Source: Runella rosea (GTDB taxonomy: Bacteria; Bacteroidota; Bacteroidia; Cytophagales; Spirosomataceae). From it: a stretch of DNA of 64,000 bases. Shown here in pieces: positions 9,405 to 18,782 of this stretch. Position numbers and translations under genes: made by a program. The notes below the pieces were generated by a model. It had not been told where the DNA came from. It did not search any database and worked only from the letters and a program-made list of their open reading frames with translations. The stretch covers positions 620,001 through 684,000 of the forward strand of contig NZ_CP030850.1 of the NCBI RefSeq assembly GCF_003325355.1, given 5' to 3'. The first letter of the stretch is position 1, and the number at the start of each line of letters is the position of its first letter.

Positions 9405-9431
9405 AAATCAATGCCTAATGGGTTTGAGCGT

Positions 9432-9439
9432 CAAAGATA
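9432..9439 (-). promoter_or_regulatory. Possible -7 promoter box for the PBP1A gene
   Basis: Read on the minus strand this is TATCTTTG, a match to the Bacteroidota -7 consensus TAnnTTTG, 28 bp upstream of the start codon. The -33 TTG is not clear, so this is tentative. Confidence 0.4.
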
Positions 9440-9598
9440 GCTTTTTTGGTAGATACGAAAAAACGAAGTGATTTTACGAATTGTCATTATGTGGTCAAGA
9501 AATGGTCAGGAAATAGTATTATATGTCGGTTATGACTATTTCAAGACAAACAATGACAAATACAAACTCATGACAACACATGACAATCGCATGACCAA

Positions 9599-10477
9599 CT
9601 AACCAAGTTCCAGCGGGACTAAATTGACCGCGACTGATAACGTATGTTTGCCAGAACTGAAAATGATGCCCTTCAGCGGGGCAATGTCGCCGTAATCCCG
9701 TCCATAGGCGGTGATAATGTGCCTTTCCTGCGGAATAATGTCGTTGGTGGGGTCAAATTCGCACCAACCCATGTTAGGAATATAAACCGATAACCACGCG
9801 TGTGAAGCATCCGAACCTTGCAATTTTTTCTTGCCGGGTGGGGGTAAAGTCTCAATATATCCACTTACGTAACGCGCCGGAAATCCCAAACTTCGTAGGC
9901 AAGCAATGGCCAAATGGGAAAAATCTTGACATACGCCTTTGCGCTCTTTCAAGACGGTTTTGAGGGGTGTATTAAGGCTGGTGAAATCGGAAACAAAAGC
10001 AAATTCAGTAAATATTTTATGGCACAACCTCCGCACGCAGTCGTATAGAGGAAGGGTATCGGCAAAACAGTCCCTGGCAAAATCCTTGATTTCATCGTCC
10101 CACGTAATAAACGGACTCGGCAACATATACTGCAACAGTTCCGCTTTCAATAAATGGGTATTCCAAACGTAGTGACGGGCTTCCTTACAGGTCATGGAGA
10201 GGCTTTCCGACAAAATCGTTTTGGGAAAACTTTCCACGGCACTTTCAGCCACAACCTCCAATTCTTTGTGCGAAACATCAATGGAAAAATAATGCAACGT
10301 ATTGCCAAAAAAATCAGTTCTCGGCACCACTTCAACGGGATGGGGCGTGATGTGGAGGGAAAAAGAATGACAAAGTTGTCCCTTCATGGTTTGTGGTTTC
10401 AAACAAACCAAACTGTGGTAGGTATTCACCGGTACCACATATCTATAGTGCGTTCGATGCGTTAGCTTATACTTCAT
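9599..10477 (-). CDS. Transglutaminase-like cysteine protease, third gene of the ATP-grasp operon
   Basis: A 292-aa protein. Residues 1-80 match the Bact_transglu_N beta domain (KYKLTHRTHYRY...LVCLKPQT). The transglutaminase core has an apparent Cys183-His226-Asp242 triad (GVCQDFSHLA, ASHAWLSVY, FDPTNDI). Bacterial members of this family are thought to act mostly as peptidases or amidases rather than cross-linkers. The gene overlaps the 3' end of the ATP-grasp gene by 11 nt, so translation is probably coupled. No signal peptide is visible, which suggests a cytosolic enzyme. The partner genes upstream suggest peptide bond formation and removal on an unknown substrate. Confidence 0.9.
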   Translation of the reverse strand: MKYKLTHRTHYRYVVPVNTYHSLVCLKPQTMKGQLCHSFSLHITPHPVEVVPRTDFFGNTLHYFSIDVSHKELEVVAESAVESFPKTILSESLSMTCKEARHYVWNTHLLKAELLQYMLPSPFITWDDEIKDFARDCFADTLPLYDCVRRLCHKIFTEFAFVSDFTSLNTPLKTVLKERKGVCQDFSHLAIACLRSLGFPARYVSGYIETLPPPGKKKLQGSDASHAWLSVYIPNMGWCEFDPTNDIIPQERHIITAYGRDYGDIAPLKGIIFSSGKHTLSVAVNLVPLELG

Positions 10478-13034
10478 GAATGTCGTTGTTATCCGTCCCT
10501 TCTAGCAAAACATTTTGAATGACAGTATGCATGAAATACAAATGGGTTAAACTGAGGGTAACTGACGAAATCAAATCGGTAACCTCCGACAACAAACCAT
10601 CTAGGTTTTCCCGAAACAAGGTGCTGGGCTGACAGGCAGTTAGTTTGGAAATATCGGCCAGTTTGATTTTAGCGGATGCTTCCAAAACGGCTTTTTCGGC
10701 TTGATTTAAACGGTCGGATTGGGCATTTTTAGGAAGTTGACTAAGACAATCCGACAACATATCTAGCTGATACACCAACGAATAGGGGAGCTTATTGTCC
10801 AATAAAACCATGTCGAGGGTAGCTTCTAAATTAAAGCTTGTTTTATAAATCTGACGGTAATGAACCAGCAGGTGTTGATTGGTTAACAGGGCTTCAATGA
10901 GTTCACTTTCAATGTTCTCGTCATTTTTAAAGCTGAAAAAAGAGCGAATTATGCTGATGCGAGAAAGAACACGTTCTACGAGTTTTCCCGCTTCCAACAG
11001 ATAGTAGCCGTTGTCGCGCGGCATGGATTCAGAAATGATACCGTAGAAAGTAAACAGGCGAATGTGCAGTTTGTCTAGTACCTTTTGAAAACCGTTGGGA
11101 TTTTGAATGTCGGCGTTAACGACCTTTTTTTGACTATTTTCAATCAGGTTTATAATCCGCCGGGTATCGTTGTTCCATTTGTCGCTGACGCTAATGACCG
11201 CCATCAAAAATGAGCCCAAATGCGCAGCCACCGAGCCTGCTTTTTGGGCGTTTCGTATCAATTCAATGATTTCTACGTACGGATTTTCGCGAATTTCTTC
11301 ATTCTTTTCGTCCGTAAAGCCTGGATACGTAAAAGTCAGATGGGTAATGGATTGCAATAAAATGTCGATGTACTCTGATTTGTAAGAACCCCTGAAAGCA
11401 ACGTTTTCGTTGAGCGCGTTGATAACGATGGTCAAAAATTTGGTCAGCGCCATGGTGCGTTCGCTGTAGCGGCCTACCCAAAATAGGTTTTCGGCGGTAC
11501 GGCTCGGCAGTGAAGTATGGTGAATGACGGGCAGGGATTTAGGAACAACAATTTTGCTCTTGACCTCAGGCATCGTGTCCGAAACAATCCAAGTGTCTTT
11601 GGAAATTCCGCCGTATTGATTTGAAATGATGTACCTATCTTTTTCGGCCGAACTGCGGGTCAAACCACCCTGCATCACCTGATAGTCATTGCCGTCAGAG
11701 ACCAAAAAGGCGCGGAGCGAAGCCAGACGTGGCTCGATTTTTCCATCAATCAGCGATGGGGTGGTTGAAAGGCTCACCTCTTCCTGCGCCACATATTCAT
11801 GCGGATTTTGGAGAATGGCGTTTCTGAGGTCGCCGAGCTGTTCGTTGGTCAACAGACGTCCGTACATTGACCTAAATTTTTGCTTTCGATTGGCTTTTTT
11901 GATGATTAACCGGTGAAGGTTGGCCAACACAAAATTGCATTCTTTGGGTTGGCCGCACCACCAAGTCGCAATCGACGGCATGATGAGTTCTTCCCCCAAA
12001 AAATAGCGGCATGTAATATTCATAAAAGCCAAAAAGGCGCTGTTTTCGAGCACACTTGCCCCCGGTGGGTTGAGCACCGTAACATTGCCTGAGCGAATGA
12101 CGTGCAACAGCCCAGGCACACCCAACCGCGAATCTTCCCGCAGTTCGAGCGGGTCACACCAATCGTCGTCAACGCGGCGTACGATGACATCCACGCGCTC
12201 CAAACCGTCGATGGATTTTAACCAAACGTAGCCGTTGCGGACCAATAAATCGTCGCCTTGCGCCAGCGTATAGCCTAAATAAGAGGCCAAATAAGCGTGC
12301 TCAAAATAGGTTTCGTTGTTGGAACCGGGGGTAAGGTAAACGATATTTGGATTGTCTTTGCCCCGATTGGCAAATCCTGCGACGGTTTGACTAAAATGAT
12401 TGAAAAAAGGAGAAAGCCGATTCACAAACATTCCTTCGGTCAATTCGGGGAGCAACTTGCTCATGATGCGGCGGTTTTCGAGCGTATAGCCCGCCCCAGA
12501 AGGAACTTGGGTGCGGTTGTCAACGAGCCACATCCGGCCATCGGGTCCCCGCGCCATGTCGGCGGCGTACAAAATCAATTGATTTTGGGAAGGGATTTTT
12601 ATGTCAAAACAAGGTCGACAAAAACCCGTATTGTCAAACACCAATTCGGGAGGTAAAATATCATCTTTGACCAGTTTTTGGGGGCCATAGATGTCTTTCA
12701 GCATCAAGTCGAGCACCAATGCCCTTTGTTTGAGGCCTTTTGAAATATGATCCCATTCCTTTCGCTCAATGAGAAAAGGAATGGGATCGAGTTGCCAAGG
12801 TCGGTTTAGACCATCGCTGCTATCATAAATATTGTACGTAACACCATTTTCTCGTAATCTGTTGATAATCTCCTGATTACGCACTTCCAGTTCTTTGATT
12901 CCCAGTCGTTCGAGCGACGCAAATAGCGTTTGCCAATGAGGCTTAACGCGACCATCCGGGCCGATGGTTTCGTCGTAGGAATTGATTTCCTGTCGATACG
13001 ATTGGAATAAATCAAGAGTGGTGCCAGTGTGCAT
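10467..13034 (-). CDS. Circularly permuted ATP-grasp protein fused to Alpha-E domain
   Basis: An 855-aa protein. Residues about 1-480 resemble the circularly permuted ATP-grasp family (IPFLIERKEWDHISKGLKQRA, KIPSQNQLILYAADMARGPDG, LTPGSNNETYFEHAYLA). Residues about 520-840 form a helical Alpha-E domain (SRTAENLFWVGRYSERTMALT). In many bacteria these are two adjacent genes; here they are fused. ATP-grasp enzymes join a carboxylate to an amine through an acyl phosphate, so a peptide or amide ligase is predicted. The substrate is unknown. Transglutaminase-type enzymes lie on both sides in the same operon, the conserved neighbourhood proposed for peptide tagging and processing. The start is the ATG at 13034, about 50 nt after the upstream gene. 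Confidence 0.92.
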   Translation of the reverse strand: MHTGTTLDLFQSYRQEINSYDETIGPDGRVKPHWQTLFASLERLGIKELEVRNQEIINRLRENGVTYNIYDSSDGLNRPWQLDPIPFLIERKEWDHISKGLKQRALVLDLMLKDIYGPQKLVKDDILPPELVFDNTGFCRPCFDIKIPSQNQLILYAADMARGPDGRMWLVDNRTQVPSGAGYTLENRRIMSKLLPELTEGMFVNRLSPFFNHFSQTVAGFANRGKDNPNIVYLTPGSNNETYFEHAYLASYLGYTLAQGDDLLVRNGYVWLKSIDGLERVDVIVRRVDDDWCDPLELREDSRLGVPGLLHVIRSGNVTVLNPPGASVLENSAFLAFMNITCRYFLGEELIMPSIATWWCGQPKECNFVLANLHRLIIKKANRKQKFRSMYGRLLTNEQLGDLRNAILQNPHEYVAQEEVSLSTTPSLIDGKIEPRLASLRAFLVSDGNDYQVMQGGLTRSSAEKDRYIISNQYGGISKDTWIVSDTMPEVKSKIVVPKSLPVIHHTSLPSRTAENLFWVGRYSERTMALTKFLTIVINALNENVAFRGSYKSEYIDILLQSITHLTFTYPGFTDEKNEEIRENPYVEIIELIRNAQKAGSVAAHLGSFLMAVISVSDKWNNDTRRIINLIENSQKKVVNADIQNPNGFQKVLDKLHIRLFTFYGIISESMPRDNGYYLLEAGKLVERVLSRISIIRSFFSFKNDENIESELIEALLTNQHLLVHYRQIYKTSFNLEATLDMVLLDNKLPYSLVYQLDMLSDCLSQLPKNAQSDRLNQAEKAVLEASAKIKLADISKLTACQPSTLFRENLDGLLSEVTDLISSVTLSLTHLYFMHTVIQNVLLEGTDNNDIHEV

Positions 13035-13083
13035 TAGGGATTGGTTACGAATAATATCAAAAAGGTATTACGGCCCTAAATTA

Positions 13084-16000
13084 CTACTTTGCGCGCCAAA
13101 ATCTTCGTAAATCCAGCGTATTTGGATATTCAGGATTGATTAACTCAATCGGTGTATCAATTTTTAGGTCTTTCTTGCTCTCGGCCACAAATCGCGAAAT
13201 GGTGGAAGTAGCCTGTTGAACGGGTACTGATGCTTCCTGATTTTCGTTGGATGGTGTATGCCCAAAGCCCCAAAAACGGCTGATTTTTCGGGATTCGGCT
13301 TCGTAACTATTGACGGGATAGGTGTCAAAACTACGGCCTCCAGGGTGCGATACAAAATAAGTGCAGCCTCCCAATACGCGGTTGTTCCAAGTGTCTACCA
13401 CATCGAATACCAGTGGTGCATCTACCCCGACCGTCGGGTGAAGCGCCGACGGCGGGTTCCAGGCTTTGTAGCGTATACCAGCCACAAATTCACTTTTGAC
13501 GGCGGTACTTCGGAGCGGAACCCGGCAGCCATTACAAACCAAAATGTGGCGGTCTTGCACAAAACCGCTTACTTTTACCTGTAAACGTTCAAGGGAAGAA
13601 TCGACAAAACGTGCTGTTCCTGAGCTAGATAGCTCTTCGCCAAGCACATGCCAAGGTTCGATGCCGAGCCGAATTTCGAGTTGCATATTGTCGACTGTGA
13701 TGTTGCCGTAATGCGGAAAACGGAATTCAAAGAAAGGATCAAACCACGAAATATCGAAGGCATAACCCGCGTCTTTGAGATCGTTGACCACGTCGACCAT
13801 GTCGAGGTAAGCAAAGTGTGGCAACAAAAAACGGTCGTGCAATTCGGTGCCCCAACGGATTAGTTTTTTCTTGTAAGGTTGTTTCCAGAATTTGGCAATC
13901 AATGCCCGTACCAACAAGGTCTGCACCAAGTTCATGTGCTTATGAGGCGGCATGTCAAACGCCCGAAATTCCAAAATCCCCAATCGCCCCGTAGAGGAAT
14001 CAGGTGAATACAGTTTATCAATACAAAATTCCGTCCGGTGGGTATTGCCCGTTACATCTACCAACAGGTTGCGGAAGATTCGGTCGACCATCCAAAACGG
14101 AACTTCTCCATCATCGGGTATTTGATCAAAAGCAATTTCGGCTTCGTACAAGCGTTCGTCGCGGCCTTCGTCGATGCGGGGCGCTTGACTCGTTGGGCCA
14201 ATGAATGAGCCCGCAAACAAATAACTGAGCGCCGGGTGATGCTGCCAATAGGTAATCAAACTGCGCAGCAAATCGGGTCGACGAAGTACGGGACTGTCGG
14301 AAGGGACTGCGCCGCCAATGGTGACGTGGTTGCCACCGCCCGTGCCCGTATGCCGCCCATCCACCATAAACTTATCGGTGCCCAGACGTGCAAAAAAGGC
14401 CTCTTCATACAGAGCACTGATGTTGTCTACCAGTTCACCCCACGATTTGGAAGGATGAATGTTGACCTCGATAACACCCGGGTCGGGAGAGACAATCAAT
14501 TTTTGCAAGCGATAATCCGACGGCGGCGTATAGCCTTCAATCCGTACTGGAATTTGGAGTTTTTCGGCGGTGGCTTCAATGGAAGCCATCAAATCCAAGT
14601 AATGTTCTAAATATTCGGTAGGAGGGAGAAATACGTAAACAATTCCATCGCGCTCTTCCACCGAAAGGGCCGTTTTGAAGGTGTCGACTTCATAGGTCAC
14701 CGTTTTCTGGGCTTCTTTTTCGTCGGCTTTTTCTTCTGATTCCGCCTTTTTTATCGGAGAAACAGGAGCTTTATAGTCTGGGGCAATGGTGCCGTAGCGT
14801 TTTTCAACCACGCCTCCGTATTGACCCAATGGCGGCAAATCTTCAAACGGACTCCGCTCAATGGGGTCTTCGCGTTTGTCTTTGGTTACCTCAGGTAGTG
14901 ATTCCAGCGGCAAACGTAATCCCACGGGAGAATTCCCAGGAATTAAATAGCAATGATTGCGTCTAAACTGCCACACGCAGCTTGTCCAAGCCTGCGTCCG
15001 CCAATCCCATTTGATCGGTAAAACGTAACCTGCGGGATTATTTAAGCCTTTTTCCAACAATTTTGCCAATGTCTGACGTTCGACCGAATCTTTCAGATTG
15101 ACGGCCAACGGGTCGATATTTACGGGCAGTTTTCCTTCCTCCAAGGCCCAATAAATGGGGTCTTCGTAGGTGGGCGTTAAATTATTAGGATTGATTCCGA
15201 GATATTTGGTCAGTTCAGACGCAAATAATTCAGCATCTCTAAACGTAAATTTTGGACCATCTTCTTTGGCCACCAATGCGTCGTTTTTCCATAAGGTTTG
15301 GCCGTCTTTACGCCAGTAGAGGGCATATTGCCAGCGCGGAAATAACTCCCCGGGGTACCATTTCCCTTGTCCAAAATGAAGTAGGCCACCGTGCGCAAAC
15401 CGATTTTTGAGGCGTAGGGCCAAGTCATAAGCTAATTTACGTTTCAGCGGGCCATCGGCGGTCGAATTCCATTCGGGCGATTCAAAATCATCAATTGAAA
15501 CAAAAGTCGGCTCGCCGCCCATCGTGAGCCGTACGTCGCCTTCCTGCAAATCTTTTTCTACATCATTTCCTACCTGCATGATATTTGCCCACTGTTCTTC
15601 GGTGTAGGGCTTGGTCACGCGGGGGTCTTCGTGGATGCGATAAACGTGGTTGTCAAACTCAAACGTTACCTCACACACGTCGGTTGCTCCCGTAACGGGT
15701 GCGGCGCTGGCGTAGTCTGGGGTGCAGCACAACGGAATGTGGCCTTCACTCGCAAAAAGTCCAGAAGTAGGGTCGAGTCCAATCCAGCCGGCACCGGGCA
15801 CGTAGGCTTCGGCCCATGCGTGCAAATCCGTAAAGTCAGCTTCGGGTCCAGAAGGGCCGTCGAGTGATTTAACATCGGAGGTTAGCTGCACCAAATAGCC
15901 TGACACAAAGCGCGAAGCTATGCCCAAATGCCGAAGAATCTGCACCAACAGCCAAGCCGAATCACGGCAAGAGCCGCTCAGACTGCTGAGGGTTTGTTCG

Positions 16001-16509
16001 CAGGTCTGAACGCCGGGTTCCATGCGAACATTATAAAAGAGGTCTTTGAAAAGTTTTTGGTTGAGATAGACCAGATAATCAACGGTTTTGATGTCGGTTG
16101 TAATCTTGTTTTTCTCAATCCAGTCCATCAACATCGGCCCCGCTTCGCGGGCTTCCAGATAGGGCGTTAGTTCATTTTTGAGGAGTTTGTCGTACTGAAA
16201 AGGGAATTTTTCGGCGTATTCTTCCACAAAGAAGTCAAACGGATTGATGACCTGCATCTTGGCAATGACTTCCACTTCGATGCTTAGTTCGGTCGTTTTT
16301 TCGGGAAAAACCACCCGTGCTTGATAATTGCCGAACGGGTCTTGCTGCCAGTTGATAAAATGGTTTTTTGGCGAAATCTTAAACGAATATCCTTCAATCG
16401 GCGTGCGCGAGTGAGGGGCGGGGCGCAACCGAAAAATGTGCGGTGAAAGGCTGACACTTCGGTCGAAGATGTATTTAGTTTTGTGGGAAATAGCAACTTT
16501 TATCGACAT
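13084..16509 (-). CDS. Transglutaminase-like protein with DUF2126 domain
   Basis: First gene of the operon, 1141 aa from the ATG at 16509 (MSIKVAISHKTK); a TTG two codons earlier is less likely. Residues 1-85 are Bact_transglu_N, about 165-250 the transglutaminase core with Cys181 (SGSCRDSAW), His230 (DLHAWAEAY) and Asp246 (IGLDPTSG). The long C-terminal part is DUF2126 (VRLTMGGEPTFVSIDD, GTGGGNHVTIGGA, RIFRNLLVDVTGNTHRTEFC, GILEFRAFDMPPH). Parts of DUF2126 look glutamine-synthetase-like, which fits an amide-forming or amide-breaking role, but this is inference. A Lys/Glu-rich linker sits near 590-610. The gene neighbourhood (ATP-grasp/Alpha-E, small transglutaminase) is widely conserved in bacteria. 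Confidence 0.92.
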   Translation of the reverse strand: MSIKVAISHKTKYIFDRSVSLSPHIFRLRPAPHSRTPIEGYSFKISPKNHFINWQQDPFGNYQARVVFPEKTTELSIEVEVIAKMQVINPFDFFVEEYAEKFPFQYDKLLKNELTPYLEAREAGPMLMDWIEKNKITTDIKTVDYLVYLNQKLFKDLFYNVRMEPGVQTCEQTLSSLSGSCRDSAWLLVQILRHLGIASRFVSGYLVQLTSDVKSLDGPSGPEADFTDLHAWAEAYVPGAGWIGLDPTSGLFASEGHIPLCCTPDYASAAPVTGATDVCEVTFEFDNHVYRIHEDPRVTKPYTEEQWANIMQVGNDVEKDLQEGDVRLTMGGEPTFVSIDDFESPEWNSTADGPLKRKLAYDLALRLKNRFAHGGLLHFGQGKWYPGELFPRWQYALYWRKDGQTLWKNDALVAKEDGPKFTFRDAELFASELTKYLGINPNNLTPTYEDPIYWALEEGKLPVNIDPLAVNLKDSVERQTLAKLLEKGLNNPAGYVLPIKWDWRTQAWTSCVWQFRRNHCYLIPGNSPVGLRLPLESLPEVTKDKREDPIERSPFEDLPPLGQYGGVVEKRYGTIAPDYKAPVSPIKKAESEEKADEKEAQKTVTYEVDTFKTALSVEERDGIVYVFLPPTEYLEHYLDLMASIEATAEKLQIPVRIEGYTPPSDYRLQKLIVSPDPGVIEVNIHPSKSWGELVDNISALYEEAFFARLGTDKFMVDGRHTGTGGGNHVTIGGAVPSDSPVLRRPDLLRSLITYWQHHPALSYLFAGSFIGPTSQAPRIDEGRDERLYEAEIAFDQIPDDGEVPFWMVDRIFRNLLVDVTGNTHRTEFCIDKLYSPDSSTGRLGILEFRAFDMPPHKHMNLVQTLLVRALIAKFWKQPYKKKLIRWGTELHDRFLLPHFAYLDMVDVVNDLKDAGYAFDISWFDPFFEFRFPHYGNITVDNMQLEIRLGIEPWHVLGEELSSSGTARFVDSSLERLQVKVSGFVQDRHILVCNGCRVPLRSTAVKSEFVAGIRYKAWNPPSALHPTVGVDAPLVFDVVDTWNNRVLGGCTYFVSHPGGRSFDTYPVNSYEAESRKISRFWGFGHTPSNENQEASVPVQQATSTISRFVAESKKDLKIDTPIELINPEYPNTLDLRRFWRAK

Positions 16510-16681
16510 ATACAATCAATTTGATACGAGCTTTGGACGATTTATGTAAAAAAAATCAAAAATGCGGTTAAAAGTAAATTAACCAATAAAAAATCATAGA
16601 TTCTCTTGAAAGGTGTATAAAATCTTGATTTTTTATCCCTAAATGTAAACGTATATATTGATACAGCGATGTCTTAGATAG

Positions 16682-17398
16682 CTAAATTCCTAAATTTTTC
16701 AAGAAGTCTTCGCGATAGCTGCTGCCGATGGGAATTTCGTGGGCCTGAATAAATACCCGATTCCCTTCGATGTGCGTAATCTTGGCTTTGTTGATAATGA
16801 AGGAGCGATGCACACGCAAAAACAAAGATTTTGGCAATAATTCCTCAAAACCCGAAAAGGTCATGCTTGGAAGTAACGTATTTTGGGTGGTGACAATTTT
16901 GGTGTTATTGCCCTGCGCTTCGGCAAACAGTAGATCATCGTGCATGATTTTGTAAATCTTCCCATCGGCTTTGAGAAATAAATAATCTTCTGTTTTTAGA
17001 ACTTCCTGCGCGCCTGTTTCAGTCCCATTTTGCGTATTACTTATTCTTTCCAAAGCTTTGTCAACGGCGACGATGAAGCGCTCAAGGGAGAATGGTTTTA
17101 ATAGATAATCAATGGCGGCGAGGTCGAAAGCATCAACAGCGTACTCTTTGTAGGCGGTAGTAAAAATGACCTGCGGCTGATTTCTGAGGGTCTTAAGAAA
17201 CGCAATGCCGTTGAGCACGGGCATATTTATGTCCAAAAAAAGGATGTCTACCTTTTGGGTTTGCAGGATTGTTTTAGCTTCCAACGCATTCCCAACCGAA
17301 GTTACAATGTGAAGCATGGGCAAATGACCGCAATAGGATTTAATGATTTCGCGGGCGATGGGTTCATCATCAACAATCAGGCAATTGATTTGGGGCAT
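16682..17398 (-). CDS. LytTR-family response regulator
   Basis: A 238-aa response regulator from the ATG at 17398 (MPQINCLIVDDEP), preferred over the longer frame because the receiver domain starts directly there. The receiver domain (about 1-120) has DDEP, the phospho-acceptor Asp in ILFLDINMPVLNG and the conserved Lys in LLKPFSLERF. The LytTR DNA-binding domain (about 140-238) has YLFLKADGKIYKI, LPKSLFLRVHRSFIINKAKI and IPIGSSYREDF. It pairs with the sensor kinase encoded just upstream (gap of about 100 nt). The divergent outer membrane protein gene at 18783 is a plausible target. Confidence 0.93.
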   Translation of the reverse strand: MPQINCLIVDDEPIAREIIKSYCGHLPMLHIVTSVGNALEAKTILQTQKVDILFLDINMPVLNGIAFLKTLRNQPQVIFTTAYKEYAVDAFDLAAIDYLLKPFSLERFIVAVDKALERISNTQNGTETGAQEVLKTEDYLFLKADGKIYKIMHDDLLFAEAQGNNTKIVTTQNTLLPSMTFSGFEELLPKSLFLRVHRSFIINKAKITHIEGNRVFIQAHEIPIGSSYREDFLKNLGI

Positions 17399-17495
17399 GG
17401 ATTTTTGCAAAAAGGTATAGAAATAAGATTGATGAAGTAGGAGGTCTGAAATTGCAAAGTAATGACAATTCATCCTATTTCATAGCTCCTGTGTC

Positions 17496-18524
17496 TTACT
17501 TCATTTTCAACTGAAGCATGACGTGATAAAAGCCGTCTTTCTCTTCAATCTTCAACTCGTGCTGATTAGGATAAAGCAATTCCAATCGTTTTTTAACACT
17601 TACGAGGCCAAAACCGCTGTGCTTTTCGGAACTATTTTCGACTTCCTGTGCGGGGTTGTAGGAGTTTTTTACGGAAAATAGGATGGAGTCTGACCAAGTT
17701 TTGAGCGTTATTTCAATGAAAATCCGTTCATCCACCGTGTTTTTAGAATGTTTAAAGGCATTTTCAATAAACACAATCAGTAACATGGGCGTAATTTTGA
17801 TGTCGGCTTTGGGAAGCGATTCAATAGACATCGTAAGCATCAGTCGCTCGCCAATGCGTATTTTTTCGAAATCTATATAATTGTTGATGTAGGCCAATTC
17901 GTCTTTTAAAGGTACAAACAATTCTTTGGTCTCGTACACTGAGTATCTCAGCAAATCAGACAGTTTGAGCAGTAGCGGCGGGATCTTTTCGTGTTGTGTA
18001 ATCGACAGCCCGTATAAATTATTGAGCGTGTTAAACAAAAAATGCGGGCTCAATTGCGACTGCAACAATTGCAACTCGCTTTTGCTGTGTGCGGCTACCT
18101 GTTGGGCTTCGCGCAATTGATATTGGACATTGTTCCGAACCATTTTTATCAAAGTCCCCAAGGCCAAAGGGACGATAACGAAAGGAATCCAAAACAAAAG
18201 CTGTATTAGTTTATTGCCTTGAAAAGGGAGCACAAACAGCGCGATAACGCAGCCAATAACCAGAAGAATCATGCCACTGATATACTCATTGGCAATCGGT
18301 TTCGTAAGCGAAATCCAAAGTTGAGAAAGGTACCTTCCTGCAAATATACCTACGATAAATAAGAACGTTATTGTCCCCGCAACTGCCTCATCTTCGTGGA
18401 TTCCTATGGCCCTGACGTACGTTTCAATCATAAAGAAGAGAGGAACGCTGAAAAAAAGCGATAGATAAATATAGAGGTTCTTTCCGAAAAAAGAGGTTAG
18501 CCAGTGGCTGCTTGAACTACTCAT
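17496..18524 (-). CDS. LytS/YehU-type sensor histidine kinase
   Basis: A 342-aa membrane kinase from the ATG at 18524 (MSSSSSHWL). The longer open frame adds 54 hydrophilic residues with no family resemblance. Four hydrophobic segments lie in the N-terminal half (YLSLFFSVPLFFMI, GTITFLFIVGIFAGRYL, ISGMILLVIGCVIALFV, LLFWIPFVIVPLALGTLI). The His_kinase dimerisation motif is LQSQLSPHFLFNTLNNLYG with the phospho-accepting His, and the HATPase end is FIENAFKHS and GFGLVSVKKRLELLYP. It probably phosphorylates the LytTR regulator encoded immediately downstream. The signal sensed is unknown; there is no extracellular sensor domain. Confidence 0.93.
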   Translation of the reverse strand: MSSSSSHWLTSFFGKNLYIYLSLFFSVPLFFMIETYVRAIGIHEDEAVAGTITFLFIVGIFAGRYLSQLWISLTKPIANEYISGMILLVIGCVIALFVLPFQGNKLIQLLFWIPFVIVPLALGTLIKMVRNNVQYQLREAQQVAAHSKSELQLLQSQLSPHFLFNTLNNLYGLSITQHEKIPPLLLKLSDLLRYSVYETKELFVPLKDELAYINNYIDFEKIRIGERLMLTMSIESLPKADIKITPMLLIVFIENAFKHSKNTVDERIFIEITLKTWSDSILFSVKNSYNPAQEVENSSEKHSGFGLVSVKKRLELLYPNQHELKIEEKDGFYHVMLQLKMK

Positions 18525-18782
18525 GAGGATACTGTTTGCATGGGTTTTAATTAACCGTTGGACAAAGGTGTGGATTTGGGTAAATGTTCTGCCATTTTGA
18601 TGACGAATACGGCCAAAATCCTGACGGAAACCCTCCGGAAGGCCATCAATTGGTTTGACATTCAAAATCCATATTCCGTCAGTCATTTGGCAAGATACGA
18701 CAGGTTTTTTTTAGGAGGTCAAACGGCGACTTAATCTTTGTACCGTACTCATTGATTCATTCTTTAAAAATAACACACGTCC

